Shown here piece after piece: positions 1-8,922 of a DNA stretch of 64,000 nt; position 1 is the first letter of the stretch, and each line of letters starts with the position of its first letter. This DNA comes from Anaerolinea thermolimosa (lineage in GTDB: Bacteria; Chloroflexota; Anaerolineae; Anaerolineales; Anaerolineaceae), in assembly GCF_001050195.2 (NCBI RefSeq), contig NZ_DF967965.1, positions 1,691,150 to 1,755,149 of the forward strand, written 5' to 3'. Both the position numbers and the translations under genes were made by a program. Under the pieces are notes generated by a model that ran no database searches, was not told the origin of the DNA, and was given only the letters and a program-made list of their open reading frames with translations.

Positions 1-1
1 T

Positions 2-562
2 CTCGATGCAGCCAGAACTCAGGCCGCTCAAACTGTAGCTGCCGAGATCGCCAGTCGGGCTACTGCCACTCCATTGCCACCTACTGCCACCCTTGCACCC
101 ACGGCAACCGAATTGCCATCCCCCACTGCTCTGCCAACCTTCACCCCAAGCAACACACCTCCCCCGCCGCCTACAGCTACGAATACATTCATTCCTTTTA
201 CTCCAACCAGTACAGCTACCAGCACCCCTACTGATTACAGCTGCTCGGTGACCTTCGTTTCTCCGGCAACCGGTGCTACATTTAGCCCTCGTGCTGATTT
301 TGACGCGAAATGGACTCTAAAGAACACAGGCACTCAAACCTGGCTTGCCTCAGATATCGACTACAAATACCTGTCTGGCGACAAAATGCATAAATACAAC
401 GACCTCTATGACCTGCCGAAGGATGTAAAATCGGGCGAGTCAATAGATATCATTGTGGACATGCTTTCTCCAGAAAAAGCTGGAACCTATAAAGAGGTAT
501 GGGGGCTTGTCAGGGGTAGCCGAACGATCTGCGAATTCAGCATCAATATCACGGTCAAATAA
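2..562 (+). CDS. C-terminal part of an exported NBR1/Ig-like domain protein
   Basis: The reading frame is open to the left edge of the window, so this is the last 186 codons of a longer gene. After a short Ala-rich stretch comes a low-complexity Pro/Thr linker (about residues 25-75 of the visible part), then a compact beta-sandwich of about 105 residues with the hallmarks of the NBR1-type Ig-like fold: FVSPATGATFSPRADFDAKW, LKNTGTQTW and GTYKEVWGLV. In Chloroflexota such domains commonly sit at the end of secreted or membrane-anchored proteins behind PT-rich spacers. That suggests a surface location, which is an inference because the N-terminus is not visible. No catalytic motif is seen. A strong terminator follows directly. 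Confidence 0.75.
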   Translation, partial: LDAARTQAAQTVAAEIASRATATPLPPTATLAPTATELPSPTALPTFTPSNTPPPPPTATNTFIPFTPTSTATSTPTDYSCSVTFVSPATGATFSPRADFDAKWTLKNTGTQTWLASDIDYKYLSGDKMHKYNDLYDLPKDVKSGESIDIIVDMLSPEKAGTYKEVWGLVRGSRTICEFSINITVK

Positions 563-572
563 CCCGCTTTAG

Positions 573-604
573 AAAAAGCTCGGGGGAGATTTCCCGAGCT
601 TTTT
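573..604 (+). terminator. Intrinsic terminator after the Ig-like protein gene
   Basis: A 12-bp perfect inverted repeat (573-584 with 593-604) encloses an 8-nt loop and ends in a run of T. It lies 10 nt after the stop codon. It separates this gene from dus. Confidence 0.85.
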
Positions 605-624
605 CCTCATGGTATCATTGTCGA

Positions 625-1590
625 ATGAATACCTGCTTTTTTATTGGTTCCATTCCTGTTAAAGGGAAACTTGTGCTGGCTCCAATGGATGGGATTACCT
701 CCCATCCTTTCAGATTAATATCCAGACAACTGGGGTCGGCCTTCTCGATCTCAGAATTCTTACTCCCCACCGATATCTTAATGGGACACCCGCACCTGGA
801 AGAACGTGTGTTCTTCTCGCATGACGAACGCCCCTTTGGATACCAGTTACTGGATAACAACCCCGAGGCCATGCTCCAGGCAGCCCTTAAGCTTATGTCC
901 AGGCAACCCGATTTCCTGGATATCAATCTGGGATGCCCAGCCCGGTCTGTGTGCAATCGGGGAGCAGGAGCCGCCTTGCTTAAACAGCCGGATAAGGTAG
1001 GACAAATCATTTCTTATCTGGTCAGGCATCTGAATCTCCCGATCACGGCAAAAATTCGTCTGGGTTGGGATGAACAGAACCGTAATTATCGTGAAATTGC
1101 ACAAATACTAGAAGATAGTGGTGTAGCTGCCATCACAGTCCATGCCCGAATGAGAAAACAGAGCCATTCAGGAATGGTCGATCTGGATGCAATAGCGGAA
1201 ATCAAACAAATGGTCTCTGTTCCTGTAATCGCCAACGGGAATATCCATACCATTGCAGATATAAACCGGGTGCTTTCCTATACTCAATGTGATGCCATCA
1301 TGATAGGTCGGGGAGCGGTAAGAAACCCCTGGATATTTATGGGTATGGATCGAGCCGATGTTCCCCCAGAGGTGGTTTTGAGTGGCATAGTTCAACATCT
1401 TCATACGATGATCTCTTTTTTTGGTGAGCAGCGGGGAATTCTTTTATATCGAAAATACCTCATCAAATATCTGGAACCATATAATTTACCCCGTTCGCAA
1501 ATGCTGGCGATGATTACCTGTGAAGATCACCAACAACTGGTAGCCTTGCTTAACGAATGTACCCCGGCGCTTTACGCCCTCAGGAATTGA
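625..1590 (+). CDS. dus: tRNA-dihydrouridine synthase (Dus family)
   Basis: This flavoenzyme reduces specific uridines in tRNA to dihydrouridine using NADPH. The 321-residue length is normal for the DusA/B/C group. The FMN-binding TIM barrel opens with LVLAPMDG (residues 17-23). The catalytic cysteine is C104 in DINLGCP, followed by the RGAGAALL segment typical of Dus. TAKIRLGW, TVHARMR, VIANGNI and IGRGAVRNPW provide the FMN/phosphate and RNA-facing loops. The ATG at 625 is the first in frame and lies just after the upstream terminator, so the gene probably has its own promoter in that short gap. The closest subtype looks DusB-like, but subtype and target uridine cannot be settled from sequence reading alone. 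Confidence 0.9.
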   Translation: MNTCFFIGSIPVKGKLVLAPMDGITSHPFRLISRQLGSAFSISEFLLPTDILMGHPHLEERVFFSHDERPFGYQLLDNNPEAMLQAALKLMSRQPDFLDINLGCPARSVCNRGAGAALLKQPDKVGQIISYLVRHLNLPITAKIRLGWDEQNRNYREIAQILEDSGVAAITVHARMRKQSHSGMVDLDAIAEIKQMVSVPVIANGNIHTIADINRVLSYTQCDAIMIGRGAVRNPWIFMGMDRADVPPEVVLSGIVQHLHTMISFFGEQRGILLYRKYLIKYLEPYNLPRSQMLAMITCEDHQQLVALLNECTPALYALRN

Positions 1591-1663
1591 AACCCGTTTT
1601 CTGCTTGCCCGCAGTCTGGAAAAGAAATACAATCTCCAAAAATCATCATCGAGGTTGCAAAGA

Positions 1664-3022
1664 ATGGCTTCCAAAGGGATGAGATCAGGAAGAACCCTTT
1701 TTGCTCTTGGGTTGGGGTATTTAATTGACCAGGGTGAAGCCCAGGCCATGGGTGTCTTATCACCGATCATTCAACGAATCTGGGGCATCAGTTTCGGGAT
1801 GATCGGCCTGATGGAAACCCTGCGCAGTATCGCCCAGACCGTTTCGGCACCTTTCTGGGGATATGTAGCAGATAAGTATTCCCGAAAAAAAGTTTTGATC
1901 TTTGGCACCGGAATATGGGGATTGTGGACAATCGCTGTTGGGTTGATTCCCAATTTCTCCAGCATGATGATTATTCGCGCCATCTCCGGGCTTGGTCTGG
2001 GTTGCCTCATGCCCGCAACTTTTTCGTTGTTGGGAGATCATTATCCCCAGGAGAAACGAGGGCGGGCCCTGGGTGTTATTGGGCTGGTTGGATTAATGGG
2101 TACAGTTTTAGGAGTACTGGCCTTAGGGTTTGTAGCCTCTCCTGATTTGTGGCGCTGGGGTTTTATTGGCCTGGGTCTTGCCAGTGTTCTCTCGGGAATA
2201 GTTATCTGGGTTCTTGTAGAAGAGCCGCCTCGAGGCTCTGCAGAACCAGAGCTGGCTGGTTTAATCACCCACGAGACGGAAAAAAGATACGAAATCAATC
2301 CCCGTGATATGCTTTACACTTTAAAAATACCCACCATTTGGGCGGCAATCCTGCAAGGAATTACCGGCTCGATGCCCTGGGTTGTCATGGAGATTTATTT
2401 CATCAACTGGATGGTTCGGGAGCTTGGTTATACCAATGACATTTCCTTCAGCGATCCCAGAGGGTCAGCGCCTTTAATTTTTGCGGCAGTTGTAGTAAGC
2501 GCCGCCCTGAGCAATCTGATGGGAGGGTTTATTGGAGATTACGCCGAAAAGATCAATAAAAAATATGGCCGAACAGTGATCGGACAATTCTCTGTACTGA
2601 TCGGGGTTCCTTTGATGTATTTCTTCTTAACCCGGGCAAAAACCATGACCTTTGGACAGCTTTTTGCCTTTGCATCCATCACAGCTCTTCTGATAGGCTG
2701 GCCAGGGCGGGGCGCAAAAGAGCCCATGATGCAGGCTGTCGTCCCACCGGAGATGCGTTCCAGCGCTTATTCTGTCGTTAACTTGATCGAAGGAGGCCTA
2801 TCTGCATTTGCTGGTCTGATTGCTGGCTCGCTGGCAGATCGTCTGGGATTAACCACAGCCATGCTCTGGACTATTCCCTTCCCGTGGATTATCTGTGGCA
2901 TCCTTTTCTCGCTTTTCTATTTTACCTACCCAAGAGATGCTGAGAAAGTTCGCCGTCAAATGGCATCACGTAGAGAAGAACTATTAACCCTCGCTCAGGA
3001 AGAAATTTCATCGCTCCCTTAA
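1664..3022 (+). CDS. Major facilitator superfamily transporter
   Basis: A 452-residue polytopic membrane protein with about 12 hydrophobic segments arranged as two six-helix halves around a charged central loop (about residues 190-225). The MFS loop signature between helices 2 and 3 is visible as GYVADKYSRKKVL, and the equivalent in the second half is GGFIGDYAEKINKKYGR. I chose the ATG at 1664 over an in-frame TTG at 1655 because the only purine-rich ribosome-binding candidate (GAGG at 1651-1654) spaces correctly only to the ATG. The substrate cannot be deduced. The last 15 nt overlap the convergent gene on the minus strand. Confidence 0.85.
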   Translation: MASKGMRSGRTLFALGLGYLIDQGEAQAMGVLSPIIQRIWGISFGMIGLMETLRSIAQTVSAPFWGYVADKYSRKKVLIFGTGIWGLWTIAVGLIPNFSSMMIIRAISGLGLGCLMPATFSLLGDHYPQEKRGRALGVIGLVGLMGTVLGVLALGFVASPDLWRWGFIGLGLASVLSGIVIWVLVEEPPRGSAEPELAGLITHETEKRYEINPRDMLYTLKIPTIWAAILQGITGSMPWVVMEIYFINWMVRELGYTNDISFSDPRGSAPLIFAAVVVSAALSNLMGGFIGDYAEKINKKYGRTVIGQFSVLIGVPLMYFFLTRAKTMTFGQLFAFASITALLIGWPGRGAKEPMMQAVVPPEMRSSAYSVVNLIEGGLSAFAGLIAGSLADRLGLTTAMLWTIPFPWIICGILFSLFYFTYPRDAEKVRRQMASRREELLTLAQEEISSLP

Positions 3023-3424
3023 AGAGTTTTTCACGATCAAAAGAGCAACAAGCAACGCCAATAGTCCGCCAGCATCAAAAAAGATGAAGCGCGTCGCTGT
3101 AATCCTCAAGGACGCGTGTTCACCCGTCAGAGAATAGTACAGTGCCGTTTCACCTGCCAGCCCAATGCCTTGCATGATCACTGCCTCAAGCAAAGAGATA
3201 AAATTCTTTGATGGATCGAAAGCCGCAAAAATATAGGGAATATTCCACATCATGAAAAGAATCCCTATTCCCTGAACGGCAATACTACCAGGTTCATCGA
3301 CCAGCTCAAAACCGTAAACATATCTCTCCGGGAAAAAGATAAATTGGATAGCACACTGCAAATTTAAAAAAAGAACAATCAGAATTAATCCTCTTGAAAT
3401 TTGGAGTCGGTTGATCATTTTCAT
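3008..3424 (-). CDS. Small four-helix membrane protein, function unknown
   Basis: A 138-residue protein with four hydrophobic segments (about residues 10-30, 46-66, 78-98 and 112-132) and short polar loops; most of it is buried in the membrane. I do not recognise a catalytic motif. The topology recalls small DoxX/DUF4345-like integral proteins, but that is only a resemblance. It is transcribed towards the MFS gene and overlaps its 3' end by 15 nt. On the other side it is divergent from the phosphatase gene, so the 62-nt gap must hold two promoters. Confidence 0.6.
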   Translation of the reverse strand: MKMINRLQISRGLILIVLFLNLQCAIQFIFFPERYVYGFELVDEPGSIAVQGIGILFMMWNIPYIFAAFDPSKNFISLLEAVIMQGIGLAGETALYYSLTGEHASLRITATRFIFFDAGGLLALLVALLIVKNSLRER

Positions 3425-3486
3425 CGGCCCTCCCGAAGAAAGATAAGGTAGAATTGCAGAGCAATTTTCTTTATTGAGGGAAAGAT

Positions 3487-3954
3487 GTGAAGCGATCTAT
3501 TCTATTTGTTTGCACCGGGAATATCTGCCGGTCACCAATGGCCGAATTTATCATGAAACACCTGGCCAACCATGCGGGAATGAAAAACGAGTTGACGATA
3601 TCCTCGGCAGCCACCAGCTCATGGGAAATCGGTGAACCTATCCACCCGGGTACCCGGGCAGTTCTTAAGAAAAATAATATTCCTTTCGACCCTCAAAAAC
3701 GAGCGAGGCAAATTACACCTCAGGATTACCAAATTTATGATCACATCCTGATTATGGATGAGTATAACCTGAACTCCATGCCACGCTTATCAAAAATTGA
3801 GAAACTTTCCCGCTATGGCCCACCTGGAATTCCAGACGACATTCCGGATCCTTACTATACCGGTAATTTTGATGAGGTGTATGAGTACATCTTTGCTTCC
3901 TGCGCAGGCTTCCTGAAAGCACTTCAGAAACAATCTGATGATGGTGCCCAATGA
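3487..3954 (+). CDS. Low-molecular-weight protein tyrosine phosphatase family protein
   Basis: A phosphatase of the arsenate-reductase/LMW-PTP fold, using a cysteinyl-phosphate intermediate. The CX5R loop is at residues 9-15 (FVCTGNICRSP), and the general-acid segment is IPDPYY near residue 118. The length of 155 residues is typical. Start is GTG at 3487 with GAGGG six bases upstream. Its stop overlaps the next start (ATGA), so it is translationally coupled to a fructosamine-kinase-family gene. In some bacteria LMW-PTP homologues next to such kinases are thought to act on phosphorylated sugar-protein adducts and not on phosphotyrosine. The pairing here makes that role plausible, but it remains an inference. 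Confidence 0.88.
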   Translation: MKRSILFVCTGNICRSPMAEFIMKHLANHAGMKNELTISSAATSSWEIGEPIHPGTRAVLKKNNIPFDPQKRARQITPQDYQIYDHILIMDEYNLNSMPRLSKIEKLSRYGPPGIPDDIPDPYYTGNFDEVYEYIFASCAGFLKALQKQSDDGAQ

Positions 3955-4862
3955 TCTCACAGGAGTTTAAGAAGAAAATTATCGAGACGTTACACCTCCT
4001 GGGAATTTCGTCCACATCTATCCGGCTCGAACCTTTAAATGGGGGATGCATTAATCACGCCGCAAGGTTAACCGCTGGAAATCACACCTTTTTTATTAAG
4101 TGGAATGAATCGCCTCCTCCAGAGATGTTTCAGAAAGAAGCCAGAGGGCTTGCATTAATCAAACAGACCAACACCATCAGAGTTCCAGAGGTTCTGGCTT
4201 ATTTCGATGGCGTCGATAGAAAACCTTCGCCCCCGGCTTTTATTTTGATGGAATACATTCCATCAGGTAAGCCCCTTTCCAGTCATACCTTTAAAAACCT
4301 GGGTGAACAGCTGGCTCAAATGCATTTACATTCCCTTGCCCCTGGAGGAAAGTTTGGCCTGGAAGAAGATAATTATCTGGGAACAACACTCCAGAAGAAT
4401 CAGTGGCACGAGGATTGGGCTACTTTTTTCATTGAACAAAGAATCCAACCCCAAATGGAACTTGCTTTAAGAAATGGAAAACTCCCTCCATTTAGGCGTT
4501 CCTTGCTGGAAAAGTTGATCATCCGCATTCCTGAACTCCTTGGGAATCAGACGCATCAGCCAGTACTTTTACACGGAGATTTATGGATTGGGAATGTATT
4601 AAATGACCCGGGTAATCATGCTGTAGTCATTGATCCAGCGGTATACTACGGAGATAGAGAAGCAGAAATTGCATATACGCAATTATTCGGTGGATTTCAG
4701 CCCGAATTTTATCTGTCTTACCAGCAAGTCTTCCCTTTAGAAGCAGGCTTTGAGATAAGAAAAGATCTATACAACCTTTATCATTTACTCAACCATTTAA
4801 ACCTGTTTGGCGAGCCCTATGGATTGCAGGTAGATTCCATTGCCCGTTATTTGATAGGGTAG
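3951..4862 (+). CDS. Fructosamine/ketosamine-3-kinase family protein
   Basis: A 303-residue kinase of the APH-like fold. Visible are the nucleotide-loop region around LNGGCINHAARL, the ATP-binding lysine in FFIKW, an acidic partner in FQKEARGL, the hinge ILMEYI, the catalytic loop VLLHGDLWIGNVL and a DFG equivalent VIDPAVYYGDREAEIA. The last element, with Asp-Pro and the GDREAE stretch, is characteristic of the fructosamine kinase family and not of antibiotic kinases. Members phosphorylate sugar moieties attached to protein amines, after which the adduct decomposes (deglycation); bacterial members prefer ribulosamines or erythrulosamines. It overlaps the LMW-PTP gene by 4 nt. Confidence 0.85.
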   Translation: MISQEFKKKIIETLHLLGISSTSIRLEPLNGGCINHAARLTAGNHTFFIKWNESPPPEMFQKEARGLALIKQTNTIRVPEVLAYFDGVDRKPSPPAFILMEYIPSGKPLSSHTFKNLGEQLAQMHLHSLAPGGKFGLEEDNYLGTTLQKNQWHEDWATFFIEQRIQPQMELALRNGKLPPFRRSLLEKLIIRIPELLGNQTHQPVLLHGDLWIGNVLNDPGNHAVVIDPAVYYGDREAEIAYTQLFGGFQPEFYLSYQQVFPLEAGFEIRKDLYNLYHLLNHLNLFGEPYGLQVDSIARYLIG

Positions 4863-4876
4863 AAAAGATCCACCAC

Positions 4877-6145
4877 ATGAAAACCATTGACGAATTTATA
4901 GAAAACCTACCCCCGGAAACCCGGGAGAAAATTCAAACCCTCTGGGACACCCTCCCGGAAACCGAAAGAACCGCGTTTGAATTTTTATCAAGGGGAGATA
5001 TTCCATCGAATACAACGCTCTTGAAACTTTTAGTTAAACTGGCAACCACTCAATTAAAGATGGCATTTGGGGATAAAAAACAGGTCGTAATCCTGGGCCC
5101 AACCAACGTTGGAAAGTCAACCCTTTTTAACCAGCTAATTCAGAATGCCACGGATCGTGCTGAGGTCAGCCCTCTTCCTGGAACTACCCGCCAAAATAAG
5201 ATGGCAGACGCCGGTCTATTTACCATTGTAGATACCCCTGGAGCAGATGCGGTAGGAGAAACCGCCACCCGGGAACGCCAGTCAGCCATGGAAGCGGCCC
5301 GATCAGCTGATTGTATTATCCTCGTTTTTGATGCCTCCCAGGGAATCAGGCAATCAGAACTGGCAATTGCTCAGGAAATATTTCAGCTTCAAAAGCCATG
5401 GGTTGTAGTACTCAATAAAATCGACCTTGTTAAGCGCGACCTTGACCGGGTAATTGAACTGGCATCCAAGAATCTCGGTTTGAAACCAGATCTGATTATC
5501 CCTGTTTCAGCTCGAAGTGGCCAGAACCTTTCTCGAGTAGTCATGAGGGTCGCCCTGGTCGAACCAGAAATGATCGCCGCTCTGGGCCGCGGGTTACCGC
5601 AATTCCGCCGGCAGTTGGCCTGGCGCACCATTATCAGCACTGCTACCGGGGCAGCTGCGGTTGCCCTGGTTCCCCTACCGATGATAGATTTTATTCCATT
5701 GGCTGGATTACAAACCATGATGACCCTTAGCATTGCTCGTATCTACCAGTTTGAAATATCTCCAGCACGAGCCCGAGAATTGATAGCCACCCTGGGGCTT
5801 GGATATCTTGGCAGGACCCTTTTTTACGAGTTGAGTAAACTGGGTGGCATTCCAGGCTGGCTCTTAAGCGTCGCCATTGCTGCCTCAGTAACTGTCACTA
5901 TGGGCTACGCAGCAATCCTTTGGTTTGAGTCTGGGGTCAGGATTTCCAACGCTACCCTTAATCAAATCTCTCGCCAGTTAACCCGTAACTTAATTCAATC
6001 CCTCAAAAATTTAGGGAAAAAGAGACCGGGTGTAGAGACCATACAGGAAGAGCTTTCATCATTTCTGGAAAAACTTCAACCAGACCAAATCCTTTCTCCA
6101 GAACATTTACCGAAGGAAGACACAGGAGAAAGCAGGCCGAAATGA
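4877..6145 (+). CDS. Membrane-associated Era-type GTPase with DUF697-like C-terminal domain
   Basis: A helical N-terminal region (1-65) precedes a TrmE-Era-type GTPase domain: G1 GPTNVGKST at 74-82, G2 within PGTTR, G3 DTPGAD, G4 NKID and G5 SARSG. From about residue 245 the protein becomes hydrophobic, with Gly/Ala-rich helices that resemble the DUF697/YcjF membrane-associated domain, and it ends in a charged tail. Such proteins are thought to work at the inner face of the membrane, but no precise role is established. Total length is 422 residues. It follows the kinase gene by 14 nt, and its stop overlaps the next start by ATGA, so the four genes from 3487 probably form one transcript. Confidence 0.8.
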   Translation: MKTIDEFIENLPPETREKIQTLWDTLPETERTAFEFLSRGDIPSNTTLLKLLVKLATTQLKMAFGDKKQVVILGPTNVGKSTLFNQLIQNATDRAEVSPLPGTTRQNKMADAGLFTIVDTPGADAVGETATRERQSAMEAARSADCIILVFDASQGIRQSELAIAQEIFQLQKPWVVVLNKIDLVKRDLDRVIELASKNLGLKPDLIIPVSARSGQNLSRVVMRVALVEPEMIAALGRGLPQFRRQLAWRTIISTATGAAAVALVPLPMIDFIPLAGLQTMMTLSIARIYQFEISPARARELIATLGLGYLGRTLFYELSKLGGIPGWLLSVAIAASVTVTMGYAAILWFESGVRISNATLNQISRQLTRNLIQSLKNLGKKRPGVETIQEELSSFLEKLQPDQILSPEHLPKEDTGESRPK

Positions 6146-7218
6146 TCACAGTTTTTGGAGCCACAGGGTATACCGGCGTTCTGGTTTCGCAGGCCCTCGA
6201 CCGGCGCAAATTGCCTTTCAGAATCGCAGGGAGATCTGCTCAAAAACTGGAAGCCCTTTCAGATCGTTTGAGTTGTCATCCTCAGTGGATAGTTGCAGAT
6301 GTAGCCAACACTTCCAGCCTATCCTCTCTGGTTGAAGGGACCAGTGTACTGGTTAACTGTGTTGGGCCATTTACCGATCTTGGCGAGAAAGTCGTCCGTC
6401 TTGCAGTAGGATCAAAATGTCACTATCTCGATTCATCCAATGAACTGGGGTACCTCTACCGAATGCAAACCTATCATAAGCTCGCAGAGAAGGTAATGGT
6501 CTCGGTGGTTCCTGCCTGCGCCTTTGAAGTGACCCTGACCGATATCGCCACATCTATGGTCTTTCAAAATCTGGGGGCCACTGCCATCGACGAATTTCGA
6601 GTCATATATCATTTTCAGGGAGTTCGTTCCAGCCGGGGAACTCGTCGTTCTCTCCTGCGTTCACTGGCTACTTCCTGGATCGGTTACCAAAAAGGCCAGT
6701 GGAAAGGATACCTCCCAGGCGCTCATGCAAAAAAAGAACAGATTCACGGGGAATGGGTTCCTGTCCTTTCCATCCCAAGCGGTGAAAGCGTAACCATTCC
6801 AACCCATATTCCCGTGTCAACCGTGACGGTGTGGATGAGAACAAACGCCATCCAGGCCATTTTGGGCCCGCTTCTAATCCCCTATTTCGCCCGATTCCTG
6901 CGTAGCATTGCAGGACCATGGATTCAGAAAATCATTACCGTTGGGTCTCCCAACCCAACCCTTCATCCTGAAAAGGATAACGAGAGCTTTCAAATTTCAC
7001 TGATTGCGTTCGACCATAAACAGGGGATCAGGAAAACCATTTCGTTATCCGGAGGTAACCCGTATGTGATAACAGGCGAGATCATGGCAGATGCTGCAAC
7101 CCGTCTTCACCAAAACAGAGTTCCCAAGTATGGGGTAATTCCTCCTGCGTTAGTTTTCGAAAATTCGTTTAGTGAACATTTGTCCCGGTGGGGTATATCC
7201 ATCCATTGGGACCAATGA
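6142..7218 (+). CDS. Saccharopine-dehydrogenase-like NAD(P)-dependent reductase
   Basis: A 358-residue protein whose N-terminus is a Rossmann fold with the extended motif TVFGATGYTG (residues 3-12), then AGRSAQKLEAL where the adenine-ribose would bind and a conserved LVNCVGPF turn. This is the layout of the saccharopine dehydrogenase / trans-acting enoyl reductase superfamily. The C-terminal half lacks features that would decide the substrate. True lysine-pathway enzymes are larger and show substrate-binding blocks I do not see, so a lipid or other enoyl/imine reductase is more likely. Translational coupling to the DUF697 GTPase (4-nt overlap) is the only contextual clue. Confidence 0.7.
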   Translation: MITVFGATGYTGVLVSQALDRRKLPFRIAGRSAQKLEALSDRLSCHPQWIVADVANTSSLSSLVEGTSVLVNCVGPFTDLGEKVVRLAVGSKCHYLDSSNELGYLYRMQTYHKLAEKVMVSVVPACAFEVTLTDIATSMVFQNLGATAIDEFRVIYHFQGVRSSRGTRRSLLRSLATSWIGYQKGQWKGYLPGAHAKKEQIHGEWVPVLSIPSGESVTIPTHIPVSTVTVWMRTNAIQAILGPLLIPYFARFLRSIAGPWIQKIITVGSPNPTLHPEKDNESFQISLIAFDHKQGIRKTISLSGGNPYVITGEIMADAATRLHQNRVPKYGVIPPALVFENSFSEHLSRWGISIHWDQ

Positions 7219-7263
7219 CCGGTAAAGAAGATTAAAAATTCGATTGCATACTTAACGATTATT

Positions 7264-8241
7264 CTATTGGGATCGCCCCGTAAATAAACCGAAAGCTATC
7301 CCTATCCTGGTAATTTGATGATCCTGTAAATTGACCAGATCTGAAGCCGGAAACTCAGGATCAGACAGACTGAACCAGGCCCAGCGCTGCACCAGGTGAT
7401 ATTCATCAAGCGGATAACCAATTTCTGGATCAGAAGCAGTATTTAACCATGAGAAAGTGGTTTCCAGATATTGCCCAATAACCTCCTCAGAAAACCCGAA
7501 CTCCGCAGGGAGAAGTATTCCCATTTCAGTAATCGCCAGTGGGCAGCCTTGAAATCCATTTTGTGCCATCCATCTCCGGAAGTTCACAATCTGGTCTTTA
7601 AAAATCTCAATATCTCCATGTTGCGCAGGTTCAATCAACAAACCCAACGCTTCATCTTCACTCACCCCAACCGGAATTCCTGCTCCCCATGAGCCCATCT
7701 GTTCTCTCAAAACATATCCATGCACTGTCCACCAGTCAGCTTGTAAATCCACACCATAGGCTTCTCGATAATGTAGGAGCATTTGATCAAGATATTTCAT
7801 TCTTAAAAGAGACGGTTGGGTCACTCCCCCAACGGCGACTTTAGCGGTAGGATCCACTTTTTTTATCTTTTGGTAATAATCATGGTAGTATCTGGCAAAT
7901 AACTCAGGAGGAATATTATCCTGATATGGATTATCTGGCTCATTTCCAATGATCCAGGTTGAACCTGGATTTTCTCTTACCAGCATGGATAAATCCTGAT
8001 GATCTGGACGTCCTCCCTCAGGTGATAAACGAATGGTTTGCCAGTAAGTCAAAGGAGCTTCACGAGGCCACCGTCGAGTTCCCCAGTCCAGAAACCAGCC
8101 TGCACCCAGTCGAACCGCCCATTCATAAGCATTGGTTCGAGTAGAAAGCCCAAACCCAACACGATCGTTATGAATATGTGCTGGCTCACACGAAGCAAGC
8201 AAAACCGCAAGCATTACCCAGCACAGGAAGACTCTTTTCAT
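7264..8241 (-). CDS. Lipoprotein with a clan GH-A glycosidase-like TIM barrel
   Basis: The first 18 residues form a lipoprotein signal with lipobox LASC, so the mature protein should be anchored by C18. The remainder (325 residues overall) reads as a compact clan-A glycoside hydrolase core. GNEPD (in TWIIGNEPDNPY) carries the expected acid/base glutamate, and ITEMG (in PLAITEMGILLP) the expected nucleophile, at the ends of strands 4 and 7. The closest general resemblance is to GH39/GH5-like or Asl1-like catalytic cores, but I cannot assign a family. It is a single minus-strand gene between two plus-strand operons. It could act on cell-surface or environmental polysaccharide; the substrate is unknown. 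Confidence 0.65.
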   Translation of the reverse strand: MKRVFLCWVMLAVLLASCEPAHIHNDRVGFGLSTRTNAYEWAVRLGAGWFLDWGTRRWPREAPLTYWQTIRLSPEGGRPDHQDLSMLVRENPGSTWIIGNEPDNPYQDNIPPELFARYYHDYYQKIKKVDPTAKVAVGGVTQPSLLRMKYLDQMLLHYREAYGVDLQADWWTVHGYVLREQMGSWGAGIPVGVSEDEALGLLIEPAQHGDIEIFKDQIVNFRRWMAQNGFQGCPLAITEMGILLPAEFGFSEEVIGQYLETTFSWLNTASDPEIGYPLDEYHLVQRWAWFSLSDPEFPASDLVNLQDHQITRIGIAFGLFTGRSQ

Positions 8242-8295
8242 ATTCCCCCATGCCCCCCTTTCCTGTGAGTATAATAGTTGAAATCAGGGAACATC

Positions 8296-8922
8296 ATGAA
8301 ACTATTACTCACTGGCTTTGAACCTTTTGGCGGCAGTCCCATCAATCCATCAGCTTTGGTGCTTGATCGAGTCAGAGAAGACCATCTCGATCATACGAGG
8401 ATATTCACGTCTGTTTTACCCGTCGATGGTGAAACAGCCCCGGTACAACTTATTCATAAAATTGATACAATCCGTCCCGATATAATCCTTTGCCTTGGAG
8501 AAGCTCCAGGACGATCTGTAATTTCTATTGAGAGAGTAGCGATCAATCTACTGGATTACAGAATTCCTGACAATGCTAACCGGATTTTTTCTGATCGTCC
8601 TGTTATTGAGGGCGCTCCTGCCGCTTATTTTTCGACCCTTCCCGTAAGAGTATTATACGATGCCCTCATCAACCAGAATATCCCGGCAGAATTATCCCTC
8701 ACAGCTGGCTCTTACCTTTGTAACCAGATATTCTTTCATCTGATGCATCGAGCCTCAGTCGACCCGGGCATCCTGTCAGCCGGTTTCATTCACCTTCCAT
8801 CACTGCCAGAACAGGTTGTCAAACGACCCAACATGGGCCCTTCCATGAGTCTGGATACGTTAGTCAATGCAATCCATATCATTCTCAAGGTGCTCAATGA
8901 CCATACTCAGGACATTTTATGA
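8296..8922 (+). CDS. pcp: Pyroglutamyl-peptidase I (peptidase C15)
   Basis: Removes N-terminal pyroglutamate from peptides in the cytoplasm. The start is ATG 8296, preceded by a CAGGGA ribosome-binding stretch; an in-frame TTG at 8278 has no such signal. The 208-residue product begins LLLTGFEPFGG and has the complete cysteine-peptidase triad: E79 in ISIERVAIN, C142 in GSYLCNQ and H166 in GFIHLP. The family numbering is Glu81/Cys144/His168, an almost exact match. A TATAAT hexamer at 8270-8275 is a possible -10 box, although no good -35 accompanies it. The gene overlaps the following membrane-protein gene by 4 nt. Confidence 0.92.
   Translation: MKLLLTGFEPFGGSPINPSALVLDRVREDHLDHTRIFTSVLPVDGETAPVQLIHKIDTIRPDIILCLGEAPGRSVISIERVAINLLDYRIPDNANRIFSDRPVIEGAPAAYFSTLPVRVLYDALINQNIPAELSLTAGSYLCNQIFFHLMHRASVDPGILSAGFIHLPSLPEQVVKRPNMGPSMSLDTLVNAIHIILKVLNDHTQDIL

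Noticed and set aside
61-240. Repeat array or CRISPR from repeated ACTGCCAC-like words
   Set aside because: It is a Pro/Thr-rich linker in a coding frame; word spacing is irregular and there are no spacers.
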